A stretch of DNA of 15,008 nt. Origin: Bacteroidales bacterium. Its GTDB lineage: Bacteria > Bacteroidota > Bacteroidia > Bacteroidales > UBA932. Every line of letters begins with the position of its first letter. Position 1 is the first letter of the stretch. Made by a program: the position numbers and the translations under genes. This document shows, one piece after another, positions 5,958 to 12,758 of the stretch. The stretch is taken from the NCBI GenBank assembly GCA_017548445.1, contig JAFYZZ010000056.1:1-15008 (forward strand). The letters run 5' to 3'. The notes beneath the pieces were generated by a model. It saw only the letters and a list, made by a program, of their open reading frames with translations, was not told where the DNA came from and did no database searches.

Positions 5958-6961
5958 CGTTTGTCCGGGCGCGTCTCGCTGTCCCAGGCGCCGTAGTCCA
6001 GGTCGATGTCGATCACGGTGAAACCGGACCCGTCCGCGTCGATGCGCTGGAGCGCAAGGCCCGTCGCCGGATCGATCCACCAGCACGAATCCCCCAGTCC
6101 GTACGCGCCCTGTCCGCGGAAATCGAAGACCCAGCAGGAAATCCCGCAGAGCTTCTCCTCCCCCTGGTAGAAACGCTCCAGGAAGGACTGCGGGCGGCCC
6201 AGCTGGGTCATCCGCTGCAGGACGATGCCCCGTTCGAATGCGTCGTCGTTACCCTGATAGACCCAGCCGAAGTCCAGCAGCGGCATACAGTAGCCGTGCA
6301 TCGTGGTCGAGGCCGGATCGGGCGCGTACTCCTCGAACCAGTCGCGGGCCTCTTCCTCGTTCTCCGGGGAGACGACGTTGCCGTCGCCGTAATAGAAACG
6401 ATAGCTGCCGTCGCCGTCCAGGCCGCCGGAGTAGCCGAGTTCCTTGTCGTAGTCGTAGAGTTCAGCGACGTCGAGCGGCCGGTTCTCTTCTTCGTCCACG
6501 CAGAAGTAGGACGAATAGACCTCGTTCCCGATCCGCGCTACGTAGCGGAGCTTGTCGGCCTTCCCGGACGAAAAATCATAATAGACGATGCGGAAACGGT
6601 CTTCCGGGACACGCAGCTCGTAGTGCCCGCCCCATTTCGGCTTCGCGGCCGCCGCGGGCTTATGCTGGGAGAACGTGTTCTGCAGCACGTGGATGTGCAT
6701 CGGGAGCGATTCTCCGCCGCGGAGCGCGATCCGGGCGGTGGCTTCTCCGGCCTTCAGGCCGTGCAGGAGGACCAGCGGGCCGACCTGCCGCAGCTCGACG
6801 CAGCCGGCGCCCGATTCCAGGGTGGCGCCCGTCATCAGCGCGCGGGCGGGGAAGAATTGGAGGGTCTGGCCCTCCGCGAGGGTGACGTCACGCTCGCCTG
6901 CGCCCGACGCCGCGAAGGCGCCGAGCACGGCAAGCAACAGAGAGAAGAGAATCTTTCTCAT
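5954..6961 (-). CDS. Exported hypothetical protein, last gene of the LuxR-OmpA operon
   Basis: A 335-residue protein with a signal peptide at residues 1-20 (MRKILFSLLLAVLGAFAASG). I do not recognise the family. Residues about 25-92 look like a small beta domain with the pattern LAEGQTLQF...VLLHGLKAGEATARI, weakly reminiscent of secretin/pilus N-terminal or Ig-like domains. The rest is rich in D, E, Y and W, with CGISCWVFDFRGQGAYGLGDSCWWIDPATGLALQR near the end, suggesting a beta-rich extracytoplasmic fold with a possible disulfide. It starts 5 nt after the OmpA-family stop behind TAATCCCC, so the two are cotranscribed. It probably works in the envelope with that protein. Its stop overlaps the stop of the convergent TPR-LuxR gene. 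Confidence 0.8.
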   Translation of the reverse strand: MRKILFSLLLAVLGAFAASGAGERDVTLAEGQTLQFFPARALMTGATLESGAGCVELRQVGPLVLLHGLKAGEATARIALRGGESLPMHIHVLQNTFSQHKPAAAAKPKWGGHYELRVPEDRFRIVYYDFSSGKADKLRYVARIGNEVYSSYFCVDEEENRPLDVAELYDYDKELGYSGGLDGDGSYRFYYGDGNVVSPENEEEARDWFEEYAPDPASTTMHGYCMPLLDFGWVYQGNDDAFERGIVLQRMTQLGRPQSFLERFYQGEEKLCGISCWVFDFRGQGAYGLGDSCWWIDPATGLALQRIDADGSGFTVIDIDLDYGAWDSETRPDKR

Positions 6962-6966
6962 GGGGA

Positions 6967-8268
6967 TTATCTCTTGATAAATTCGACGCGGCGGTTCTGG
7001 GCGCGGCCTTCTTCCGTGCCGTTGTCGGCGACCGGCTCATGGCTGCCCTTACCCACGGGGCGCAGGTTGAACGGATCCACGCCCTGCTCCTCGAGCGCCT
7101 TGACCACGGCCTCGGCACGCTGCTGGCTGAGCGGGTCGTTGATCTTGTCGGAGCCCTGGCTGTCGGTGTGGCCCTGGACCTCGAAGCGCGCGGTCGGGTT
7201 GGCCTTCATATATTCGGCGACCCGCTGGATCTCCGCCATCGATTCGGGCTTGAGCGTGGCCTTGCCGGTCTCGAAGAGGATGTTGTTCGTCACGAACTTG
7301 CCGGTCTCGGCGATGGCCTTCTCGACGGCAGCCGCCGCGGCGGACAGGTCGGTGGACTTGCGTTCATACAGGTCAACGGCACCCGCCGCAAGCACGACAT
7401 TGGCAACGCCACGGTAGGCGTAGTCGCCGACGTCACCGATCACGAAGCGGCACGGGGCGGCCACGTTCGGGAAGTTCACGATGCGGACGCCATTGATATA
7501 ATACTTGAACGCGCGCTTGTTGAACGAGATCGCGAAATGGTTCCAGGCCCGGTTCTGGATGATATCCTGGATGGCGTCCCAGCTGTAGCCGACGTCCACG
7601 GACCCGGCGCCGTCCGGCTTGTCGCACTCCACGTAGCCGAAGGCGTCGCCGCCATCGCGGAACGCGAATCTCACCGTACCGACCCGCGCATTGGATGCGT
7701 CAAAGAACTCCATCTGGAGTTCATGCTGCCCCAGGCCGTTGTTCTCCTCGTCGAACTCACAGTACACGTCCCATTCGAGCGTGAAAATGTCGGGCAGATA
7801 CGACTTCATATCCGTCATCAGCGGCTGCAGGGTATTGCTCCCTTCCGTGAAATTCATATACTTCCTGCCGTTGATGATGGCCGTCTCGGCGGAGCCTTCG
7901 CTTTCGATGTCCCATTTGGAGGGGAATTCACCCACCTGCTCGCCGGCGAAGTCATCCTCGAAGAGGATCACGCTCCCCCGCACGAAGTCGCTCTTCACGT
8001 TCTGGGCCTGGGCGCCGGGAGCCGTTTCGGGCACGGGGGCAGGTGCAGGAGCGGCGGGCGCTTCTTTCTGCTCCTTGTTCGTTTCCTTGTTTTTGCCCTT
8101 GCCCACTTCGCCGTTCAGGACGTCGTTGACGCCCTTCTCCACCTTGTTGCCCAGGTTGTTCTCGACGGCGTTCTTGGCACGTTCCTTCAGCCGCTCCAGC
8201 ATGCTCTGTGCGGAAGCGGGTGCGCTGGCGAGCGCGATGATGGTCATCAGAATGAGGATCTTTTTCAT
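6967..8268 (-). CDS. OmpA-family protein with LamG-like middle domain
   Basis: A 433-residue exported protein. Residues 1-20 are a signal peptide ending ASA. Residues 23-60 are charged and helical, and 70-90 is an Ala/Pro-rich linker. Residues about 98-300 look like a concanavalin/LamG-type beta sandwich (FEDDFAG...FPSKWDIESEG, AWNHFAISFNKRAFKYYING). Residues about 325-433 are an OmpA peptidoglycan-binding domain (ILFETGKATLKPES, GHTDSQGSDKINDPLSQQRA, GRAQNRRVEF) with the diaminopimelate-binding D369 and R384. It likely sits in the periplasm or outer membrane attached to peptidoglycan, with the middle domain binding a sugar or protein. There is no N-terminal outer-membrane barrel, so it is not classical OmpA. 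It follows the small HTH gene by 18 nt. Confidence 0.88.
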   Translation of the reverse strand: MKKILILMTIIALASAPASAQSMLERLKERAKNAVENNLGNKVEKGVNDVLNGEVGKGKNKETNKEQKEAPAAPAPAPVPETAPGAQAQNVKSDFVRGSVILFEDDFAGEQVGEFPSKWDIESEGSAETAIINGRKYMNFTEGSNTLQPLMTDMKSYLPDIFTLEWDVYCEFDEENNGLGQHELQMEFFDASNARVGTVRFAFRDGGDAFGYVECDKPDGAGSVDVGYSWDAIQDIIQNRAWNHFAISFNKRAFKYYINGVRIVNFPNVAAPCRFVIGDVGDYAYRGVANVVLAAGAVDLYERKSTDLSAAAAAVEKAIAETGKFVTNNILFETGKATLKPESMAEIQRVAEYMKANPTARFEVQGHTDSQGSDKINDPLSQQRAEAVVKALEEQGVDPFNLRPVGKGSHEPVADNGTEEGRAQNRRVEFIKR

Positions 8269-8286
8269 GATCGTGTGTTTTTATGG

Positions 8287-8505
8287 TTAAATCAGATTCA
8301 TTTTAGCCGCCTTGACGACCAGCGCCACGGCGCTGGACACTTCAAATTTGCGGTGGAGACGTTTCCGGTACCACAGGATGGTTTCCGGACTCAGGTGCAG
8401 GGCCGTTGCAATGTCCTGCGTCGTCTGTCCCTGCGCAAGCTGTTGCAGGACATCCCGCTCGCGGCGGGTCAGGGAGACGGTGTCTGGCGAAACGTTCTTT
8501 TCCAT
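8287..8505 (-). CDS. Stand-alone LuxR-type HTH regulator, 72 residues
   Basis: A short cytoplasmic protein made almost only of a LuxR/GerE HTH: residues 11-24 LTRRERDVLQQLAQG, then TTQDIATALHLSPETILWYRKRLHRKFEVSSAV. It has no receiver, ligand or membrane domain. The start at 8505 (MEKNVSPDTVS) was chosen because the longer upstream frame would run through the promoter palindrome and the terminator of the DUF4890 gene. About 28 of 64 residues match the C-terminal HTH of the TPR regulator at 4770-5957, including ET-LWYRKRLH and NL near the end. It is first in an operon with the OmpA-family and exported hypothetical genes and probably controls it. A truncated larger regulator is possible, but nothing resembling a missing N-domain is seen upstream. 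Confidence 0.78.
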   Translation of the reverse strand: MEKNVSPDTVSLTRRERDVLQQLAQGQTTQDIATALHLSPETILWYRKRLHRKFEVSSAVALVVKAAKMNLI

Positions 8506-8528
8506 AACGGTGTCGTTTTGTCTTCGGC

Positions 8529-8575
8529 AAACATCGATAAAAATGGGGACAAAATAACCCCATAATCTTGGGGTT
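8529..8575 (-). promoter_or_regulatory. Promoter region of the LuxR-OmpA operon with 20-bp palindrome
   Basis: AACCCCATAATCTTGGGGTT at 8556-8575 has perfect 7-bp arms around a 6-bp centre, the size of a typical LuxR/NarL-family operator. On the minus strand it lies upstream of two -7 candidates, TATTTTG (8556-8550) and GATGTTTG (8536-8529); neither is a full TAnnTTTG. The distance to the start codon at 8505 is 23-44 bp. Autoregulation by the encoded HTH protein is an inference. Confidence 0.55.
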
Positions 8576-8612
8576 TTGGGGTGGAAACGCCTGATAATCC
8601 GGCCTGAAACGC

Positions 8613-8644
8613 AAAAAAGACGGCGCGCAAGGCTGCGCACCGTC
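8613..8644 (-). terminator. Rho-independent terminator of the DUF4890-like gene
   Basis: Read on the minus strand, GACGGTGCGC and GCGCGCCGTC pair over 10 bp (one U-G wobble) around the loop AGCCTT, followed directly by TTTTTT. It begins 25 nt after the stop of the upstream gene at 8670 and isolates the LuxR-OmpA operon from it. Confidence 0.88.
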
Positions 8645-8669
8645 TCCCTTTCATTCAACCTGTCGCGGA

Positions 8670-9248
8670 TCAGAATCCGCCGGGGAATCCCCCACCCGGG
8701 AAACCGCCCGGACCACCGGGGAATCCACCTCCCGGGAAGCCGCCCCCCATCGGGCCACCGCCCATACCGCTCTGCTGCTGCAGGCGCTGCAGTTCCTGCT
8801 CGCGCTTGCGCTGGTCCTTGCGGTAGGCCTTGAACTGGTCCTTGTCGAGGATTTCCTTGATGGCCTTGTCGTACTCCTTCTGGTCCTTCTGCATCTGCTG
8901 CATACGCTCCTGCATATCAGCCATCATGTCCTGCATCTTGCCGAAGAACTCCTGGCGCTCGGCATCGGTCATCTTGCGGAAGTCCTTCTGCTCGCCCATC
9001 GGTTCCGGACGATACTCGAGCTTGCCATCGAACTTCTTGTTCAGTTCCAGCACGGCGGCCTGCTGCTCGGCAGTCAGGTTGTACTTCTCGGTCATCTCAG
9101 CCGTCTTCTCCTCCGGATTGAGGATCTTCGGCATTTCGGGGAAACTTCCGGCACCGGCGGGTGCCTGGGGGGCTTGCGGGGCTTGAGCCGACAGGCTCGC
9201 AGCACCGGCCATCAAGCCGGCGACTGCCAAAAGTAGGAATCTCTTCAT
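8670..9248 (-). CDS. DUF4890-like periplasmic protein with Gly/Phe/Pro-rich tail
   Basis: A 192-residue exported protein. The signal peptide is residues 1-21 (MKRFLLLAVAGLMAGAASLSA), followed by a short QAP repeat. Residues about 45-158 are helical with a Spy/CpxP-like pattern: KYNLTAEQQAAVLELNKKFD, then MTDAERQEFFGKMQDMMADM and ILDKDQFKAYRKDQRKREQE. This is typical of Bacteroidota DUF4890 proteins, possibly periplasmic chaperone or stress proteins; function is unproven. The tail (161-192) is a low-complexity GGGFPGG repeat. It has its own promoter (TATCTTTG, 9286-9279) and a strong terminator, so it is monocistronic. Confidence 0.78.
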   Translation of the reverse strand: MKRFLLLAVAGLMAGAASLSAQAPQAPQAPAGAGSFPEMPKILNPEEKTAEMTEKYNLTAEQQAAVLELNKKFDGKLEYRPEPMGEQKDFRKMTDAERQEFFGKMQDMMADMQERMQQMQKDQKEYDKAIKEILDKDQFKAYRKDQRKREQELQRLQQQSGMGGGPMGGGFPGGGFPGGPGGFPGGGFPGGF

Positions 9249-9278
9249 ACAGAATTGAGATTACAACGCTCCGAATGT

Positions 9279-9286
9279 CAAAGATA
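9279..9286 (-). promoter_or_regulatory. -7 promoter element of the DUF4890-like gene
   Basis: On the minus strand TATCTTTG matches TAnnTTTG, 30 bp before the start at 9248. The rest of the 9249-9349 divergent region holds no clear -7 box for the plus-strand gene; TTTTTG near 9323 is the nearest candidate. Confidence 0.6.
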
Positions 9287-9349
9287 GCAAAATAAACCGT
9301 ATATTCGTCATCCGAAATCCTTTTTGTACCACGAAAACTACGCTGAATT

Positions 9350-10906
9350 ATGAAAAAATCCCTGGGTCTTGCACTGTCGGCCGCCTTTATCCTCGTCGCA
9401 CATCCGTCTTCTGCACAAGAATGGCCGTCAGGTTTCTCCGAGACGCAAATCAACAGGAAAGTATCCGAATTCAATTGGGCGGGGCCGGACCAGTCGACTG
9501 CCCTGGACCTCTTCCTGAGCTTCCAGAATGCCCTGGCCGAAGGCAAGATGGGGATGGTCGCTTCGGTCTCCTCGGCAAAATCCCAGATGGACCCGAATGA
9601 AGCGGACCGTCCGGTCAGCCAGAAATACAAGGACGACCTGTATGCGGAACTGATCCTCAAGCAGGTGACCTACCGGGACTCGGTGGCCGCCATCGTCACG
9701 AAGAATACGAGTGACTGGATCCTCTTCACCTACACCTGGACGGAGAACGGCAAATGGGTGAATGGCGGCCAGGGAATGGCTTTCAGCGAAAGCGAGGTCG
9801 ACAGCCTGCTGATACAGTATCTGCCCGTGCAGGCCAGGAACCGGGAGCGCATCAAGCGCATCACCGCCGTCCCTGCGGACAAAAAGCCCTTCGTCGATTT
9901 CCTGCAGCAGCAGACGGATTCCCCCGAGCAGTTCCTGCTCAAGCAGCTCAAGACGCACAAACTGGTCATCAACGGAGAGTATCACAGGCGCAAGGTGAGC
10001 TGGGATATGCTGCGGCGCCTCGTCGCCGAAGCATCGTTCCCCGATGTCTGCGGCACCGTTTTCCTGGAACTGCCTTCGTGGCACCAGCCCGAAATGGATG
10101 CGTTCCTCGCCTGCCCCGAGCTCCGTCCGGAACTGATCCTGGACATCTTCCGGGACGAGCAGATTTATGGCTGGTACGACAAAGGCGAATTCGATTTCAT
10201 CTGTGACATCTGGCGCATCAACCAGTCCCTCCCGGCCGGGAAACGCATTTCGTTACAGCTGGCGGACTTCCAGCTGCCCTACTCGAAGATCCTGGACCCC
10301 GACGCCTGGCAGGCCGCCCTGGCGCAGGAGGAACCGCGCAATCCCCATATGGCCGATGTCATCGAGCGCTATATAAAACGCTCCACCGACACCCGGAGCT
10401 GTCTGTTCGAGGTCGGATGCGGTCACGTTTACAAGAATGTGCGGACCAGGCTCCCGGGCACCCCGACGGCCGGAGCTTTGCTGAGACAGAGACTGGGCGA
10501 GGAAGCGATCTTTACGGTTTTCCAGCACACCTTTTCCTGGGACAACTTCGGCCGGAACAAGGCTCCCCTGCGCGGGGGCGTATTCGATGACGCTTTTGCC
10601 AGTCTGGGCAACAGGCCGGTCGGATTCGTCCTGCTGGATTCGCCTTTCGGGAAAGAGCCCTTCGACGGTCTCTATGAACTCAAATATCTCGCCGATGGCG
10701 GTCTGTATGAGGACAATTATGACGGATACCTTTTCCTGCATTCCCTGCAGGACGAGCCACAGAGCGAACCGCTCTATGCCGTCTTCGACGACGATTTCAT
10801 CCGGGAAATGATGCGCAGGGCGAAAGTCTTCGGGATGGAAGACGAGACCTGGCACGGATGCAAGGCATCCGAAATGACGAAGGAAGAGGTCCTCAAAAAC
10901 CTGTAG
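9350..10906 (+). CDS. Exported protein with probable Tiki/ChaN/erythromycin-esterase-like domain
   Basis: A 518-residue protein with a signal peptide at 1-22 (MKKSLGLALSAAFILVAHPS, cleavage near SSAQ). Residues about 47-160 may be an NTF2-like domain (STALDLFLSFQNALAEGKMG...GKWVNGGQGMAF). From about 195 the pattern resembles the Tiki superfamily (ChaN, TraB, EreA): a strand ending in GEYH (209-212), a helix, a strand with FLELPSWHQ (E240), and a later strand ending GCGH (356-359). In that superfamily paired GxxH and acidic motifs form the metal or catalytic site. The C-terminal 100 residues are not recognised. It could be a periplasmic hydrolase or haem/metal-handling protein. The assignment is by motif only and moderate. 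The stop region overlaps the convergent HAD gene by 14 bp. Confidence 0.6.
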   Translation: MKKSLGLALSAAFILVAHPSSAQEWPSGFSETQINRKVSEFNWAGPDQSTALDLFLSFQNALAEGKMGMVASVSSAKSQMDPNEADRPVSQKYKDDLYAELILKQVTYRDSVAAIVTKNTSDWILFTYTWTENGKWVNGGQGMAFSESEVDSLLIQYLPVQARNRERIKRITAVPADKKPFVDFLQQQTDSPEQFLLKQLKTHKLVINGEYHRRKVSWDMLRRLVAEASFPDVCGTVFLELPSWHQPEMDAFLACPELRPELILDIFRDEQIYGWYDKGEFDFICDIWRINQSLPAGKRISLQLADFQLPYSKILDPDAWQAALAQEEPRNPHMADVIERYIKRSTDTRSCLFEVGCGHVYKNVRTRLPGTPTAGALLRQRLGEEAIFTVFQHTFSWDNFGRNKAPLRGGVFDDAFASLGNRPVGFVLLDSPFGKEPFDGLYELKYLADGGLYEDNYDGYLFLHSLQDEPQSEPLYAVFDDDFIREMMRRAKVFGMEDETWHGCKASEMTKEEVLKNL

Positions 10907-11555
10907 GATCCCGCAGGATCGCCTCCATTTGCGCCGCGTCGGCGAAGACGTAGCGGGGCTGGAGGTCGCGGGCGCCGCGGCCTTTCCAGTCGGCCAGGGC
11001 GAAGTCGCAGCCGGCGTCGCGGGCGCAGGCGCTGTCGTGGGCCGTGTCGCCGAAATAGACCGTTTCCTCCGGAAGGATCGGCTCCCCAAGGGCCTCGACG
11101 GCCATTTCGATGCAGCGGAGCAGCGGCTCCGGATGCGGTTTGTGGTGGACCGTGTCCTCGCTGCAGACCTTGTGGTCCAGGTACGGGACCATCTCGCGCA
11201 GATAATCATCGTAGTCGAACTCCATCCGGTTGCGGGAAGTCACCACGCCCGTCGCGATGCCGGTCTCCTTGATGCGCCGCAGGGCCTCCAGCACGCCGGG
11301 GAACGGCTTGATGTGGTGCGACAGGCTGATAAAATTCTCCTCCCAGCGCTCCAGGAACCTCTGCCCGTCCGCATAGCCGTACATCGCGCCCACCTTGCTG
11401 CTGGGGATGCCATAGGCCTTGTAGGCCTCCTCATAGGGGACCTCCTTCCCCACCAGCTCCTTGATGGTCTTGACCAGGGATTCAACCCCCGTCCGCTCCG
11501 TATCGATCAGGGTGCCGTCTATGTCGAACACCGCCAGTTTATACTTTCTATCCAT
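10893..11555 (-). CDS. HAD-superfamily hydrolase (phosphoglycolate phosphatase-like)
   Basis: A 220-residue cytoplasmic phosphatase with all four HAD motifs: I DIDGTLIDT (nucleophile D11, D13), II VVTSRN (T106/S107), III K139 in HHKPHPEPLL, IV YFGDTAHD (D170, D174). The cap domain at about 20-90 is helical, as in subfamily IA enzymes such as phosphoglycolate phosphatase or pyrophosphatases. The substrate cannot be read from sequence. The start at 11555 (MDRKYKLAVF) lies only 5 bp from a TAnnTTTG box, so the mRNA is probably almost leaderless. Its 3' end overlaps the convergent Tiki-like gene by 14 bp, and it is divergent from the DUF2461 gene. Confidence 0.9.
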   Translation of the reverse strand: MDRKYKLAVFDIDGTLIDTERTGVESLVKTIKELVGKEVPYEEAYKAYGIPSSKVGAMYGYADGQRFLERWEENFISLSHHIKPFPGVLEALRRIKETGIATGVVTSRNRMEFDYDDYLREMVPYLDHKVCSEDTVHHKPHPEPLLRCIEMAVEALGEPILPEETVYFGDTAHDSACARDAGCDFALADWKGRGARDLQPRYVFADAAQMEAILRDPTGF

Positions 11556-11560
11556 TACTG

Positions 11561-11568
11561 CAAATTTA
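11561..11568 (-). promoter_or_regulatory. -7 promoter element of the HAD hydrolase gene
   Basis: On the minus strand TAAATTTG matches TAnnTTTG and ends 5 bp before the ATG. A TTTG at 11594-11591, 22 bp upstream, could be the -33 element. Confidence 0.65.
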
Positions 11569-11601
11569 CAAATTTCCAACGGCGGTGTCGCAAATAATAA
11601 A

Positions 11602-11609
11602 TACATTTG
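11602..11609 (+). promoter_or_regulatory. -7 promoter element of the DUF2461 gene
   Basis: TACATTTG matches TAnnTTTG, 18 bp before the ATG at 11628. The in-frame TTG at 11607 lies inside this box, which argues against that codon as the start. Confidence 0.65.
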
Positions 11610-11627
11610 TCTTATAAGCCGAAAACG

Positions 11628-12323
11628 ATGAAAGAAGTAATCCATTTCCTGCAGGACCTCTCCGCGCACAACGACAAGATCTGGTTCGAGGCGAACAAGC
11701 AGCGCTACCTGGACGCCAAGTCCCGGATCGAGCAGTTTGCAGTCGAGCTCATTTCCGCGATCCGCGCGTTCGACGATTCCATCGGCCCCCTCGCGCCGAA
11801 GGACTGCACCTGGCGCATCTACCGCGACGTCCGCTTCAGCAAGGACAAGCGCCCGTACAAGACGCAGATGGGCGTCTATGTCGCGCCCGGCGGCAAGAAA
11901 TCCAACTACAACGGCTATTATTTCCAGGTCGGGGCAAAGGATGCAGGCCATATGGTGGCCGTCGGCAACTACTTCTGCCCGCCGGAGGTCCTGAAGATCC
12001 TCCGGGAGGACATTATGCTGGGCAAGGGCGACTTCCGCCGCATCCTGTCGGAGCTCGACCCGTGCTTCTATCTGGACACTTCCGAATCGCTCAAACGCGT
12101 CCCTGCCGGCTTCCCCTCCGACGGGCCCGACGCGGAATTCTACAAGCTGAAGAACTACTGCCTGCTCTGGATCCCCGACGACAAGTTCGTCACGGGCCCG
12201 CACCTCGTGGAGCGCCTCGCGGATATCTATCGGACAGCCAAGCCTTTCCTCGACTACACCAACCGCGCGATCACCTTCTCCCGCGAAGAAAAGAAAGAAT
12301 TTTTCACCAGTTTGGACTTCTGA
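11628..12323 (+). CDS. DUF2461 (TIGR02453) family protein
   Basis: A 231-residue cytoplasmic protein matching the DUF2461 pattern along its length: an N-terminal helix with FLQDLSAHNDKIWFEANKQRYL, then CTWRIYRDVRFSKDKRPYKTQMG, a beta strand region with NYNGYYFQV, and C-terminal helices. The family is conserved in bacteria and some fungi, but its biochemical role is not established. The invariant RIYRD-RFS-DK-PYKT block is intact and the length is normal. ATG at 11628 was preferred over the TTG at 11607 because that codon falls in the promoter. No operon partner: the small-protein gene downstream has its own promoter. Confidence 0.85.
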   Translation: MKEVIHFLQDLSAHNDKIWFEANKQRYLDAKSRIEQFAVELISAIRAFDDSIGPLAPKDCTWRIYRDVRFSKDKRPYKTQMGVYVAPGGKKSNYNGYYFQVGAKDAGHMVAVGNYFCPPEVLKILREDIMLGKGDFRRILSELDPCFYLDTSESLKRVPAGFPSDGPDAEFYKLKNYCLLWIPDDKFVTGPHLVERLADIYRTAKPFLDYTNRAITFSREEKKEFFTSLDF

Positions 12324-12347
12324 TCCCGTCAAGACGGAATTATTTGC

Positions 12348-12355
12348 TAACTTTG
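12348..12355 (+). promoter_or_regulatory. -7 promoter element of the 68-residue small protein gene
   Basis: TAACTTTG matches TAnnTTTG, 30 bp before the ATG at 12386. A TTTG at 12331-12334 region is not present; no clear -33 element was found. Confidence 0.55.
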
Positions 12356-12385
12356 TAGCCGTAGCAACACCAAACTGATCATACC

Positions 12386-12592
12386 ATGAGAAATTTCTCC
12401 CATTGCCTCCGGAGAGCATTTGCGGTCATCGGAGTCATAATGGCCCTCTGCGTGGCCCTCTATTTCATCAAGCGCCCCGTTGAAAATGTACGGACGACCA
12501 AGGCCGTTCCTGCCGCACAGCGCACTGACACGCTTCGCGCTGCCGTTCTCCATACATCCGACACGACCGCCCGCCGTACCCTGATCTTCTGA
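12386..12592 (+). CDS. Small membrane-anchored protein of unknown function, 68 residues
   Basis: The product begins MRNFSHCLRRAFAVIGVIMA and has one hydrophobic helix at about 13-28 after a basic N-terminus, so it should sit in the inner membrane with its polar C-terminal 40 residues (Thr/Ala/Arg-rich) outside. There is no lipobox, and a cleavable signal peptide cannot be excluded. I do not recognise it. It has its own TAnnTTTG promoter and lies between the DUF2461 gene and a gene remnant in the -1 frame. Confidence 0.6.
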   Translation: MRNFSHCLRRAFAVIGVIMALCVALYFIKRPVENVRTTKAVPAAQRTDTLRAAVLHTSDTTARRTLIF

Positions 12593-12603
12593 TACATCAA
12601 GCT

Positions 12604-12711
12604 TTGGAACAATACAGCCTGAAAACAACCCACCTCTCCTTCCTGGAGGAAGACTGCGCCGCCCAGTTCGGCGCGGACCACTGCGACTTCCACTTCATCA
12701 ACAACAAATAA
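12604..12711 (+). pseudogene. C-terminal gene remnant with CDFHF motif
   Basis: A 35-codon open stretch, reading LEQYSLKTTHLSFLEEDCAA then QFGADHCDFHFINNK and ending TAA, has protein-like composition but no start codon or room for a full domain. The G-x-x-x-CDF-F ending recalls the C-terminus of L-2-amino-thiazoline-4-carboxylate hydrolase-like (ATC hydrolase) proteins. It lies in the -1 frame relative to the small membrane protein just before it. It is probably what remains of a deleted gene. The family name is a guess. Confidence 0.4.
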
Positions 12712-12758
12712 ACTGCGGACAAGCCGCCTGGCGCCTGGCTGGAAAATGATCGAAAAGA

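Noticed and set aside
7039..8565. 508-codon plus-strand open frame opposite the OmpA-family gene
   Set aside because: It is antisense to a protein with a clear signal peptide and OmpA domain, and has no recognisable motifs.
8506..8658. 51-residue extension of the stand-alone LuxR protein
   Set aside because: It runs through the palindrome and the DUF4890 terminator and has no domain-like content.
11607..11627. TTG as start of the DUF2461 gene
   Set aside because: It lies inside the TACATTTG promoter box, so it would not be in the mRNA.
12319..12345. Terminator after the DUF2461 gene
   Set aside because: CCGT/ACGG gives only a 4-bp stem and the following AATTATTT is not a clear T-tract.
11556..12419. 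Long N-terminal extension of the HAD hydrolase frame
   Set aside because: It would cover the divergent DUF2461 gene and both promoters; MDRKYKLAVFDIDGT is a normal HAD start.
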